A DNA stretch of 55,932 nucleotides from contig CANQDS010000004.1 of the NCBI GenBank assembly GCA_947593655.1, forward strand, positions 1 through 55,932, given 5' to 3'. The stretch's first letter is position 1. Each line of letters starts with the position of its first letter. The position numbers and the translations under genes were made by a program. Below the pieces are notes generated by a model. It made no database searches, was not told the DNA's origin, and was given only the letters and a program-made list of their open reading frames with translations. The DNA is from an uncultured Lachnospiraceae bacterium. GTDB taxonomy: Bacteria > Bacillota > Clostridia > Lachnospirales > Lachnospiraceae. Positions 33,234 through 42,086 of the stretch are shown here, in pieces.

Positions 33234-36200
33234 CTAATATCCCCGCACCGTACGGATCTGATAAGTACACCAGTCACCGGTTTTGTTCGATTCATCCACA
33301 TAATCACTGAAGATCGGCAGAGAAATCATAATCGGATTTACACGAAGCGTGGCTTCTATCTGAAAATAAGTTTTCGCATTGGAAAGACTGTAATCACTCT
33401 TTCCGGTAACAAGACGCATATTCTGCTGGATCAGATCCGCCATGCGTTTGCACATATCCTCCGATTTCCCGCTCTGTATTCCAAGGCAGACAAACAGCGT
33501 CAGATAATCACTGTAAAAAATACCGCTGTCATTATTCGTAAAACTTGCAAGTTCCGTAAGTTTGTTTACTACTACAGAAAATCCGCCTTTTCCATCTTCT
33601 TCCTGAAGGCTGTACTGCCAATCGTCTGCTGTTTTATAGATTTCCACCGGAAATCCTGCTTCCAGACGGTTCAGATCCCGGACCGTTTCCAGCGCGGTCA
33701 GAAGTGCCAGAAGCACGATCTTAATTACCGGAACCGGAATAATTCCCGACGTTGCCGCAGACAGTGCAGTCGAAGCCGCATCAATTGCCTTCCCAGTCGT
33801 CGTATTGATACCCCAGAACCTCTGGAAGGCGGAAATATAATTCAATGCATAGCGGACTGCAAAAATATCCTCATAGGCCTTCTTTACGTTTTCTTTATTG
33901 GATTTGCCATAAAGAATATATTCCAATTCACAGCCATAAGCCGCATTCCCCGATGGAGAAATCATCTTATTCGTCAGGCTTTTATTATAAGCATCTTTGA
34001 AATCCGTACTCATCCAGGTAGATTCCGTATCTGCATTTCCGTTTCGTTCTGTATAAAGTCCTGCGTAATTGCTCTGATTTAAGTCCTTTATTTTATCAAC
34101 CGAACCGTCGTTTTCCTTATAATATTTCTTCAAAAGCTGATAACGGCCTTCGTTCTCATAGGTTGCATAGCTGAACATCTCCCTCATATAAATGCTTAAA
34201 TAAAGATTATCGCGGATGCTTGCAAAATTTCCGTCCGCCAGCCGGGTAACAAGATCTACAATTCCCCCGATGCTGTCTCCAAGAGAAAATGGTTCGCCTC
34301 CTGCGGAAACTGCCTGTTCGATCTCAGCCGCTGTTTTTCCGTAAACATTGACTGCTGCGCTGCTTTTTTCATAACGTCCGGTCAGTGCGTTTTCTTCTGC
34401 GTTATCCGCCTTGTCTTCCGCACCTTTTTTCTGGCTTTTTCCGCCTTTCACATCATCGTCAACGGCATCTTTAAATTTTTGATGCATATATTGATAGAGT
34501 TCGGGAACGCATACCCGCCCTGTCGCAGGATTTAATTCTGCCGAATAATTTTCTTCCGTATGCAGGGCAACAACAGGATTCTTCTCGGAAGCATCCGGAT
34601 AAAACAGCGTAGCAAACGTACTGTCCGCATAGCTGCTGATTCCCGAATTATCTGTAGGAATATCATTTGCAGAAACAGCAGAGCCCGCTTTATTCTTAAA
34701 GGTATTGTAATTTTTGATGTCGGTCAGTTTCTTTCCGTTCCATTTCATCGAATCAATCGCATCAATGATTTCCTGAAACTGCGTGCGGATATTTTCCAGA
34801 CGCGTCTGCATTTCCTGCACAGATTCGCTGTTAATTTCTGCGTACGCTTCTTCATCAATCTGCTGTATTTCCGCCCGGTCCTCCTCTCCCATCTGGGTAT
34901 CCGTATTATTCGCCGTATTTTTCCATGTATTGTATTTATTATGATATTCAGATGCCAGCGTACTTAATTTGGAAAGGGACGGAACACCCCATTTTCCATT
35001 GATTGCATGATTCAGAATATCCATATCGTCTTTCAGATCTTTTCTTATTCCCGATAATGTATCCGCAATCGCCGCCAGCTGCGCATCGATCGTATTGCCA
35101 TTCGATAACCGCAGCGTAGAAGAAGAAATATTATTGATATTATTGGCGGAAATTGTTTCCAGACGATTTACCAGTGTCAAATACGAGTCGCCTGTACCGG
35201 AAACGCCCGACGTTAAATATTTTCTCTGATAATCCTCTATGGTTGTTTTATATTCCGAATAATCCGCATCATATCCATCCGGTACGCCGTCTTCTTTTTC
35301 TGCTTCATTCATGGCGTTCATTTCCGCATAGATCTTCAGCATTTTCTCTCCGGCTTTTTTCAAGTCTTTTATATCGCTGCTTCCGGAAGACGGATTGATC
35401 GCCTGATTCAGCTTTACCCAATACTGGATATCATTCGTATCACTTCCATAGGAAATCGCCCCGCCGTCTGTTACAACATCATCTTTTGCCTTTTCAAAAT
35501 CTTCAATGGCCTCCTCGGCATCTTCCAGAATATCCGCCAGCTTACTGCTGCTGACGGAAGAATAATCATAATCGTCCTCATAGGCATCCAGTGAGATCAC
35601 CGGCCGGTAAAATACGCTGAGTCCCTGCGTATTGTAAAGATTGCTGATCATCAGGCGGTGGATTTCCTGATACATCTGACGGGCATTTTCCAAAGATTGG
35701 ATCTTTTCCTGAATCTGCTCGTTTGTGATTCCTTTTGAGGTATATTCATCATACAGATACCGATACGAATCATAAGCTTTTTCCAGAAGTTCCCCTTCTT
35801 TTTCAAAATAATCTTCTTTTGCATCGACAAGCGGTTTATTTTCGTCGCTTTCTTTTAAATCATTCAGTCCGTGGTCACTGGTAAGGCGCTCGATCAGTTC
35901 TTCTGTGACGGTGATCGGCGCGCGGTATTTCATAAATTCCACGACCTGACGTTTCAACATAGTGGAATTTGCCAGATTGGCATTCTCTACCGCTGAGATC
36001 TTAACATCCCCCTCCTGCTTGACCGGAAGCAGATCATAGATCGTATCATTGCCCAGAAGCTGCGACCACTGATCACTGACCAGAATAATTTCCTCGTCCG
36101 ACAACCCCTGTGAGGAAAGGGTTCGGAGAAAAAATTTCGATGATATCTGATAAAACTCGTCAATATTCTGGCAGGACGCCACCATGCCGTACCATTCGTT

Positions 36201-36377
36201 TAAATCCCTGTCATAATTTGTCATCAGCGTATTCAGTGCCAGATCGCTGGACGAATACGCCATAGATTTAGATAGCTTTACCCGTCCATAATCCACAAAG
36301 ATACTGGTGACAAGCATACACGGTACCAATATAATCACTAGGAATACGGAAACTGCGCCCCGTGTGTTATGCCTCAT
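33234..36377 (-). CDS. DUF5702 (TadG-like) exported protein, 1047 aa
   Basis: The start is the ATG 36375-36377, six bases after GGAGG. The N-terminus RGAVSVFLVIILVPCML is a prepilin-like anchor (Gly7, but Phe rather than Glu at +5). A long helical, coiled-coil-rich external region of about 1000 residues follows, many of them charged, with a hydrophobic stretch near 890-920 (GIIPVPVIKIVLLALLTAL) and a C-terminal beta part. It matches the DUF5702 type that accompanies Tad genes in Clostridia. It is probably an extracellular scaffold of the machine; no enzymatic motif was seen. Confidence 0.8.
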   Translation of the reverse strand: MRHNTRGAVSVFLVIILVPCMLVTSIFVDYGRVKLSKSMAYSSSDLALNTLMTNYDRDLNEWYGMVASCQNIDEFYQISSKFFLRTLSSQGLSDEEIILVSDQWSQLLGNDTIYDLLPVKQEGDVKISAVENANLANSTMLKRQVVEFMKYRAPITVTEELIERLTSDHGLNDLKESDENKPLVDAKEDYFEKEGELLEKAYDSYRYLYDEYTSKGITNEQIQEKIQSLENARQMYQEIHRLMISNLYNTQGLSVFYRPVISLDAYEDDYDYSSVSSSKLADILEDAEEAIEDFEKAKDDVVTDGGAISYGSDTNDIQYWVKLNQAINPSSGSSDIKDLKKAGEKMLKIYAEMNAMNEAEKEDGVPDGYDADYSEYKTTIEDYQRKYLTSGVSGTGDSYLTLVNRLETISANNINNISSSTLRLSNGNTIDAQLAAIADTLSGIRKDLKDDMDILNHAINGKWGVPSLSKLSTLASEYHNKYNTWKNTANNTDTQMGEEDRAEIQQIDEEAYAEINSESVQEMQTRLENIRTQFQEIIDAIDSMKWNGKKLTDIKNYNTFKNKAGSAVSANDIPTDNSGISSYADSTFATLFYPDASEKNPVVALHTEENYSAELNPATGRVCVPELYQYMHQKFKDAVDDDVKGGKSQKKGAEDKADNAEENALTGRYEKSSAAVNVYGKTAAEIEQAVSAGGEPFSLGDSIGGIVDLVTRLADGNFASIRDNLYLSIYMREMFSYATYENEGRYQLLKKYYKENDGSVDKIKDLNQSNYAGLYTERNGNADTESTWMSTDFKDAYNKSLTNKMISPSGNAAYGCELEYILYGKSNKENVKKAYEDIFAVRYALNYISAFQRFWGINTTTGKAIDAASTALSAATSGIIPVPVIKIVLLALLTALETVRDLNRLEAGFPVEIYKTADDWQYSLQEEDGKGGFSVVVNKLTELASFTNNDSGIFYSDYLTLFVCLGIQSGKSEDMCKRMADLIQQNMRLVTGKSDYSLSNAKTYFQIEATLRVNPIMISLPIFSDYVDESNKTGDWCTYQIRTVRGY

Positions 36378-36408
36378 ACTGCTTCCTCCTGCTGCTTTTT
36401 CATGCTCC

Positions 36409-37035
36409 TTAATTCCGGAACCATTCCTTTGCTTTTTCAACCACCTGCTGGATGCGCTCCATGGCTCCGGTCCGTTCCATATAATCCTCTACCATATCCA
36501 CATTCCGGATAAATTCCGGCGCATTTGTAACCGGCATGTCCGAATGTGCATTACAGGACATGGAAATTAATTCCGACGTTCCTAACAGCTGCACCGGAAT
36601 GACGACTTTATATGACACATCTACGGAAAAAGTCGAATAGATAAACGCATTATGGAATTCCGGTGTGCTGATAACTACCGACGTGGGTTTCATATTGGAA
36701 AACAATCCCGAATCCAGAGATCGGATCTCCTGATTCAGTTTTGTCTGAATGTCCGATTCAATTTCATCCATTCCTCCGACCATAAAACGGTACGGACGGA
36801 TCTTGTCTGTATTGTATGCCGGGATTTTTCCCTGCTGCATATCATAGAGGAACGGGTCGGCGCAGTATGCCGCCCCCTCAATGGTCAGCCGTTCGACAAT
36901 GGATTCGATCCGGCATTTCTGCAAGTATGCGTTTCCCGCATACATCATAAAAATAATGATCAGAAACATGGTTGGAAAAACGATGGATGCTTCCACAACA
37001 AGCATTCCGTCTTCTCTTTTCAGTTGTTTTGTCAT
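36409..37035 (-). CDS. TadE-like pseudopilin (208 aa)
   Basis: The mature-looking N-terminus is KREDGMLVVEASIVFPTMF: Gly10, then Glu15 at +5, and a transmembrane helix. The remaining 170 residues are extracytoplasmic and include two cysteines (KCRIES, AYCADP). I choose the ATG 37033-37035 (MTKQLKR) because the longer frame begins with TTG and its purine-rich stretch AAAAGGATGG then serves as the RBS. It follows the Flp-like pilin by 40 bp. Confidence 0.8.
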   Translation of the reverse strand: MTKQLKREDGMLVVEASIVFPTMFLIIIFMMYAGNAYLQKCRIESIVERLTIEGAAYCADPFLYDMQQGKIPAYNTDKIRPYRFMVGGMDEIESDIQTKLNQEIRSLDSGLFSNMKPTSVVISTPEFHNAFIYSTFSVDVSYKVVIPVQLLGTSELISMSCNAHSDMPVTNAPEFIRNVDMVEDYMERTGAMERIQQVVEKAKEWFRN

Positions 37036-37075
37036 GTCTGCATCCATCCTTTTCAATCAAACTCAAATAGAAAAA

Positions 37076-37294
37076 TTAGTGAAAATCAACTGACTTATTT
37101 ATGTCACCTGTATTCATACCGGTAAACAAATCCTTAATCAAATCTGCCAAACGATCTTTCAATGCAATAGCCAATACAACGGCTATCCCGATCAGTACCA
37201 CGATGGAAACCACATTAACGTCGCCCTCCTCATCGGTAAGCCATGCCCAGATGGTATTTTTTACCCTTAAATACGTCCTGTCAAACACATTCAT
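37076..37294 (-). CDS. Flp1-like type IVb pilin without Glu+5
   Basis: A 72-residue small pilin-like protein: a basic N-terminus, then EEG|DVNVVSIVVLIGIAVVL, a hydrophobic helix, and a short polar tail. The position directly after tadC and before the TadE gene fits the major subunit of a Tad pilus. The residue five after the presumed cleavage glycine (Gly24) is Val rather than the near-universal Glu. AAGGAG precedes the ATG. It is likely the main substrate of the prepilin peptidase in this locus, although the missing Glu leaves open a non-pilin membrane role. Confidence 0.78.
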   Translation of the reverse strand: MNVFDRTYLRVKNTIWAWLTDEEGDVNVVSIVVLIGIAVVLAIALKDRLADLIKDLFTGMNTGDINKSVDFH

Positions 37295-37351
37295 ATCATT
37301 TTTCTCCTTTCTTTTGTGTCCTTTTTAATTGTTCTTTTATAAAAACAATGG

Positions 37352-38221
37352 CTACACGTTCAAATTTGTAAAAATCGGAACGATTACCATTATTAATATC
37401 CCTACAAACATCATCATCAGCGGGATCATCAGCTTGCTTGCCGCCTTCTCGCCCTGCCGGCGGACATTCTGTTTCTTTAAGTTCCAGACTTCGCTGCTCT
37501 GTGCCCGAAGCATAACGGTCAGCTCGCTGTTCCCTTTTTCAATTCCCTGAATAATGGTAGATGCAAATTTCTTAATCTCCGGAAGAATGCAACGGTTCCC
37601 AAAACGGAAAATGGCTTCCGTTTCCGAAATGCCGTTATTCATTTCCTCAACCACTTTCTGCATTTCAAGATAAATGGTGTTTTCCCCGGTATACGCCACC
37701 TTTTCCCATGCTTCCTTCATGATCATCCCGGCATTGGTCAAAAGCGCAAGCTTGGATACGACATTGGAAAAATCACGCATCATTTCCTCTGAACGCGCCA
37801 GGATCTTCTGGCTGGTCGCCGTTCCATAGTAGTAATAAGCCGTTCCGGAAAACAGCAGAAATACAAACGTCATTGCCACAGTATCTGCAATTCCATACAG
37901 GGCAAACGCCAATACCGCAAGCGTAAGCGCCATCGTAATCTTTTGTGCATAAATCACGCGCAGATAATAGTCCGCATATTTTTCCCCGTAAAGCACACCG
38001 ATCTCTTTGCGCAGCTTCCGGTCGTTTTTCGATTTGTACTGGTAATGCAGCAGATTGACTGCCGCATATCCGACAAAATAGATTTCTTTCAACGGATATT
38101 CCTTTTCTTCCAGCACATCAAACAGCCCGGCATCCTTTTTCCCGATCAGAAACAAAAGGATCCAGATCACAAGCAGTACGGCTCCGATTGCAAACAGAAT
38201 ATAATCCAATAATGAAAACAT
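37352..38221 (-). CDS. tadC: Tad inner-membrane protein TadC
   Basis: A type II secretion system F-family platform protein of 289 residues. It has an N-terminal helix pair, the cytoplasmic T2SSF domain (about 120-245; MMRDFSNVVSKLALLTNAGM, then GISETEAIFRFGNRCILPEI) and C-terminal helices ending in NLNV. It pairs with TadB (12 bp upstream) to form the membrane base that couples the TadA ATPase to pilin movement. Confidence 0.92.
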   Translation of the reverse strand: MFSLLDYILFAIGAVLLVIWILLFLIGKKDAGLFDVLEEKEYPLKEIYFVGYAAVNLLHYQYKSKNDRKLRKEIGVLYGEKYADYYLRVIYAQKITMALTLAVLAFALYGIADTVAMTFVFLLFSGTAYYYYGTATSQKILARSEEMMRDFSNVVSKLALLTNAGMIMKEAWEKVAYTGENTIYLEMQKVVEEMNNGISETEAIFRFGNRCILPEIKKFASTIIQGIEKGNSELTVMLRAQSSEVWNLKKQNVRRQGEKAASKLMIPLMMMFVGILIMVIVPIFTNLNV

Positions 38222-38233
38222 CTTATTTCTCTC

Positions 38234-39097
38234 CTAAACCTTGATCTCCAGAATTTTTCTTCCGACAAAATAGGAAGCTGCAAACAAAACAATAGCAACC
38301 GTTGTCGAAGCAATTCCGGTCGGCGTTACAAAATTTTCTGCAAACTCCGGTCCCATCATTTTGATTACGCCAATCAATGCAACCGGCATAACGATCATGA
38401 TATTTTGTTCAGTCTTATTGGATGTTACAATGGTTTCGATTTCTTCATTGATTTCCATTTTATCGTTTAAGATCGTATAAGTCGTCCGGATTGTATCCTT
38501 AATATTTCCGCCTTTCCGGTAGCAGATCTGAAATACATTGGCAAAGCTGACAATGTCGTCGTTTCCGCTTCTTAGTCCGAAATCTTCCAGAATGTCTTCA
38601 ATATCAATGTTATTTGCCATACCGGAAAGAATGATTTCCAGTTCCCTGACAATATAGGCATCTTCTTCATACTGGATCTTTAAATCCTCATATGCGCTCC
38701 GGAAAGAATCCATGACGTTTTTTCCGGCACCGAGCGAGGTACTGAGCGCCTCTAACATATCCCGAAACTGCGTGTTCAGCTTAGATTTCTGTTTTTTAAT
38801 GATCTGCTCCGTCCGGATTGGAAGAAACAGCTTTCCGGCAATCAGACCGACAATCGTCGAAATCGTAATATTCAGGACGTAGGTAAGCGCCGTCGGCTGT
38901 CCGTATTCGTCCTTTCCGATCCCCCCGTAAAACAAATATCCGACCGCTGCTCCAACCGCAAATGCAAGCAGAAAATACAGGATTTTTTCCCACAGACTCA
39001 TATAATAAACCTTGTAATTATAAGTCTGCATATTGGTTGCGGACTGATAATACTGCGGTTCCAGTGCCGGTTTTTCCTTTTTCTTAAAAATTGCCAT
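38234..39097 (-). CDS. tadB: Tad inner-membrane protein TadB
   Basis: A type II secretion system F-family protein of 287 residues, the partner of TadC. It has two N-terminal transmembrane helices, a T2SSF domain with TQFRDMLEALSTSLGAGKNV and an EDFGLRSGNDDIVSFANVFQ stretch, and two C-terminal helices. The reading frame begins 10 bp after tadA and ends 12 bp before tadC, indicating one transcript. Confidence 0.92.
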   Translation of the reverse strand: MAIFKKKEKPALEPQYYQSATNMQTYNYKVYYMSLWEKILYFLLAFAVGAAVGYLFYGGIGKDEYGQPTALTYVLNITISTIVGLIAGKLFLPIRTEQIIKKQKSKLNTQFRDMLEALSTSLGAGKNVMDSFRSAYEDLKIQYEEDAYIVRELEIILSGMANNIDIEDILEDFGLRSGNDDIVSFANVFQICYRKGGNIKDTIRTTYTILNDKMEINEEIETIVTSNKTEQNIMIVMPVALIGVIKMMGPEFAENFVTPTGIASTTVAIVLFAASYFVGRKILEIKV

Positions 39098-39106
39098 TTT
39101 CCTCTC

Positions 39107-40345
39107 CTAGATCTCCGTCCATATTCCCGACAGTTTCAGTTTAAAATCATGTATGATCTTATTCTTCGTGCGCACCAGCTTCCCGGACACTTTTTCCAGT
39201 GTGCTGTTTTCATCCTCTTCAAAAACATACAGCGGATTCAGCAGAATCTGCCCGTTCTCATACCCTGCCACTTCCGTGATCTCCATAGTCTTTCTGCTCT
39301 TATCGCGCAGCCGGGACAAATGGATGATAATATCGATTGCCGAAGCAATCTGCTGCCGAATTGCTTCTAACGGCATTCCGGATGTTCCCTGCAGCACCAT
39401 TGTTTCCAGACGGCTCAGCATATCGTGGGGCGAATTTGCATGGCCGGTCGACAGGGAACCGTCATGTCCGGTATTCATCGCCTGAAGCATATCCAGCGCT
39501 TCTCCGCCGCGGACTTCTCCTACGACAATGCGCTCTGGACGCATTCTAAGCGATGACTTGATCAGATCGCGGATCGTAATTTCTCCTGCGCCGGAAGCAT
39601 TGGCATTACGCGTTTCCAGACTGACTAAGTTATCCAGTCCGGTAATCTGCAGTTCCGCCGAATCCTCTATCGTAATGATCCGCTCATCTTTCGGAATATA
39701 ATTGGAAAGCGCATTCAGAAAAGTCGTCTTTCCGGAACCGGTTCCTCCGCAGATAAAAATGTTGTATTTTGCCCTTACCAGAAGTTCAAGTTTATCTGCA
39801 ATATCCTGTGTCAGAGAACCGTACTCGATCAGCTTTTCGATCGTCATCGGATCTTTGGAGAATTTACGGATCGTAATAGTCGGCCCGCACAGAGCGATCG
39901 GCGGAAGCACTACGTTGACACGCGAACCGTTCGGAAGCCTCGTATCGCAGATTGGATTCGCCTGATTAACTTCCCTTCCTGCCATTCCGACGATCCTCTG
40001 AATAATGTCTTCCAGACGTTTCTGATCCTCAAACTGCTTATCCAGACGGGAAAGCCGCCCGTTTTTCTCAATAAAAATATTTTGCGGTCCGTTGATCATG
40101 ACTTCTGTAATGGTTTCATCGCTGATAATCGAATCCAAAAGGCCGAAGCCGCGGATAGAGCTGTAAACCTGCTGGACAATGGAAATCCTTTGTTCAATGG
40201 AGCAATACTGCCCGCTCAGTTTCTGCGCCGTGATTTCTTCCACGCGTTCTTCCAGTTCTTCATCGCTTAAAGAACTTAACGGAAGATTTTCAGCGACATA
40301 TGCCTTTATTTCCGCTACGATTGCCTGCTCTCTTTCAAACTGCAT
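39107..40345 (-). CDS. tadA: Tad pilus ATPase TadA/CpaF
   Basis: A 412-residue secretion ATPase of the CpaF branch. The N-terminal domain ends with ITEVMINGPQNIFIEKNGR, and the C-terminal ATPase core has Walker A GGTGSGKTT, the Asp box region (IITIEDSAELQI) and Walker B RPERIVVGEVRGGEALDMLQ. The His box HDGSLSTGHANSP is intact. It powers pilus assembly from the cytoplasmic side of the membrane. It follows tadZ by 13 bp. Confidence 0.97.
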   Translation of the reverse strand: MQFEREQAIVAEIKAYVAENLPLSSLSDEELEERVEEITAQKLSGQYCSIEQRISIVQQVYSSIRGFGLLDSIISDETITEVMINGPQNIFIEKNGRLSRLDKQFEDQKRLEDIIQRIVGMAGREVNQANPICDTRLPNGSRVNVVLPPIALCGPTITIRKFSKDPMTIEKLIEYGSLTQDIADKLELLVRAKYNIFICGGTGSGKTTFLNALSNYIPKDERIITIEDSAELQITGLDNLVSLETRNANASGAGEITIRDLIKSSLRMRPERIVVGEVRGGEALDMLQAMNTGHDGSLSTGHANSPHDMLSRLETMVLQGTSGMPLEAIRQQIASAIDIIIHLSRLRDKSRKTMEITEVAGYENGQILLNPLYVFEEDENSTLEKVSGKLVRTKNKIIHDFKLKLSGIWTEI

Positions 40346-40358
40346 ATCCGCCCCTCCG

Positions 40359-41420
40359 TCAGATCAGCTGGTTAAATAACTCCATGGAAGACAACTGCGC
40401 CATGATCTGTGCATCCGTCGCATGTTCATACCGTGGCGCCCCTCCGATCATCTTGATATCCAGCGCCTCCAAAACGCGCCCCGTCTTATTGCTGAATTTG
40501 TTATATACCAGAAACATGCGGTCGATCACGGAAACGCCGAGGCTCTCTTCCATCGTCTGAATCGCGCCATATGCACGGAAAATCTTCTGGTTCGACAGCA
40601 CCGATCCGTCCCCGACCATGACAATATGTTCCATTTTTTCAAAAAAGCGCATAAGATTGCGGTTCAATTCAAAATCCAGATCGATCACAATGTAATCGTA
40701 CTTTCCCGAAAGCGTCAGATTCTGCACCAGCGTTTCGATTTCTTCATATCCCACTTCCATCATGTCCAGTGCAACTTTCGGCTGGGAGAAGAAATAAACG
40801 CCGCTGGCATCCTGCTTGACGCAGCTTTCCAGTTTAATCATGAGGTTGGATTTCCGGCTTTTTAACGCATAGATGATATCACTCATATCAAACTGCCCGT
40901 CCCCGCGGAAAAATACATCCGAGGAACCGAATGTCTCCAGATTCAGGTAAAGCGCCTTTTTCCCCCGCTTTGCACAGGCCACGGCAAACGCCGCGGCAAC
41001 CGTGGAATTTCCAACTCCGCCGCCCGGCGAAGTAAACGCAATCAATGCACAGTTATCATCTGCAGATTTCAGGCCCGAAATATTCGTAGCCATTTCCGAA
41101 TAGATGCCTAAGATCTGCTTATAAATCAGATCCACCTTTTGAAATTTGCAGATGGCCTTCTGCCCCTTAACAGAATCAATCTCGTGATTTTCCACGAAAT
41201 AGGCGAATCCGCATCGCGGCGGAAGGCTATTTACTTCTATATCAAACTGTTCCGCTGCCACCAGAACATCGATCTTGCTCTGGCCAAGCTGCCGGAGCGC
41301 CGCATCTTTATCTGTAAACGAATAAACGATCAGCTTATCGGCATACTTTGAATTAAAAACGCTTGCGATCCGATCCAGATACCCATTGTCCTTATCTAAG
41401 ATAGCAACTCTGATTTTCAT
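40359..41420 (-). CDS. tadZ: TadZ/CpaE-like ParA-type protein
   Basis: A 353-residue protein starting at the ATG 41418-41420 (MKIRVAILDKDNG); farther upstream the frame is open but crosses the promoter. The first 115 residues are a receiver-like domain without the usual phosphorylation context. The rest is a MinD/ParA-type domain whose P-loop reads SPGGGVGNST (131-140): the signature lysine is replaced by Asn. Atypical Walker A motifs are known in TadZ proteins. TadZ places the Tad machinery at its site in the cell, often a pole. First gene of the locus. Confidence 0.9.
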   Translation of the reverse strand: MKIRVAILDKDNGYLDRIASVFNSKYADKLIVYSFTDKDAALRQLGQSKIDVLVAAEQFDIEVNSLPPRCGFAYFVENHEIDSVKGQKAICKFQKVDLIYKQILGIYSEMATNISGLKSADDNCALIAFTSPGGGVGNSTVAAAFAVACAKRGKKALYLNLETFGSSDVFFRGDGQFDMSDIIYALKSRKSNLMIKLESCVKQDASGVYFFSQPKVALDMMEVGYEEIETLVQNLTLSGKYDYIVIDLDFELNRNLMRFFEKMEHIVMVGDGSVLSNQKIFRAYGAIQTMEESLGVSVIDRMFLVYNKFSNKTGRVLEALDIKMIGGAPRYEHATDAQIMAQLSSMELFNQLI

Positions 41421-41457
41421 GACTTTCTCACCGCATATCCTTTCATCTGTCTGGTTT

Positions 41458-41486
41458 ATTTTACTCCTTTCTTTTCTCTTAGTCAA
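41458..41486 (-). promoter_or_regulatory. Promoter of the tad/kinase/surface-protein locus
   Basis: On the minus strand, TTGACT (41481-41486), a 17-bp purine-rich spacer and TAAAAT (41458-41463), about 38 bp before tadZ. ACT(A/T)AG elements recur at the -35 and upstream of it (41480-41517), with CTAAG and CTTAG arranged as an inverted repeat. This is a possible operator for the divergent XRE regulator. Confidence 0.8.
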
Positions 41487-41678
41487 CTTTTTCTTTGCTC
41501 TAAGTAAAGCCTTAGTGAAAAAAAAATTTATATTCTGATATATACTCTCTGCCCAAATTTCAGCATCTGCCGTGTTTTTTCCTAAAAAAACGCCATTCCA
41601 AAAGGGATAATATGAACAAAACAAAGAATCCGCGCCGCCGAAAGCAGCCGGATTCCTGTGAAAGAAAGGGGGGATTTT

Positions 41679-42026
41679 ATGACTGATTTTTCCATCAACC
41701 CTGCCGCAATCGGCGAAAGAGTCCGTTCGCTGCGGAAAAAACAGGGAAAAATGCAGGCTTACTATGCAGATATGCTCTATATTTCCGCATCTTACCTCGC
41801 CTTGATCGAATCGGGAAAACGCCTTCCCACGGTGGACGTCCTTGCGCAGATCGCAAGAGTCGGCGGCGTTACGATCGATTACCTGGTATTCGGGGACAAG
41901 ACGAGCCTGGATGAGGAACAGGAAACTTTCAACCGCCTGCGCAGCTCCTATCCGAAAGAAGAATTGGACAAAGCTTTAAAACTTGCCGAATTTTATCTCA
42001 AATTAAATCATTCCGATCTTCCGTAA
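41679..42026 (+). CDS. XRE-family transcriptional regulator
   Basis: A 115-residue protein with an N-terminal Cro/C1-type helix-turn-helix (IGERVRSLRKKQGKMQAYYA, then ISASYLALIESGKRLPTVDV, about 9-66) and a short helical tail that may dimerise. I start at the ATG 41679, after a GAAAGGGGGG site; an ATG seven codons upstream lies before that site. It diverges from tadZ, with a 258-bp shared intergenic region, and is the only plus-strand gene in the region. A role in controlling the tad locus or itself is likely by position only. A candidate -10 (GATAAT) lies near 41605. Confidence 0.9.
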   Translation: MTDFSINPAAIGERVRSLRKKQGKMQAYYADMLYISASYLALIESGKRLPTVDVLAQIARVGGVTIDYLVFGDKTSLDEEQETFNRLRSSYPKEELDKALKLAEFYLKLNHSDLP

Positions 42027-42086
42027 GAAACCCAATTTCCAGACTTGAAAAATGCAGGGCGCGCCCGCACGCAGAAGCTATATTCC

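Noticed and set aside
41421-41624. N-terminal extension of TadZ
   Set aside because: It would place the start upstream of the tad promoter. The MKIRVAILDKD start fits the receiver-like domain.
42040-42086. Terminator between the convergent XRE and pRiA4b-like genes
   Set aside because: The GGGCGCGCCC palindrome has no loop or T run, so I do not call it a terminator.
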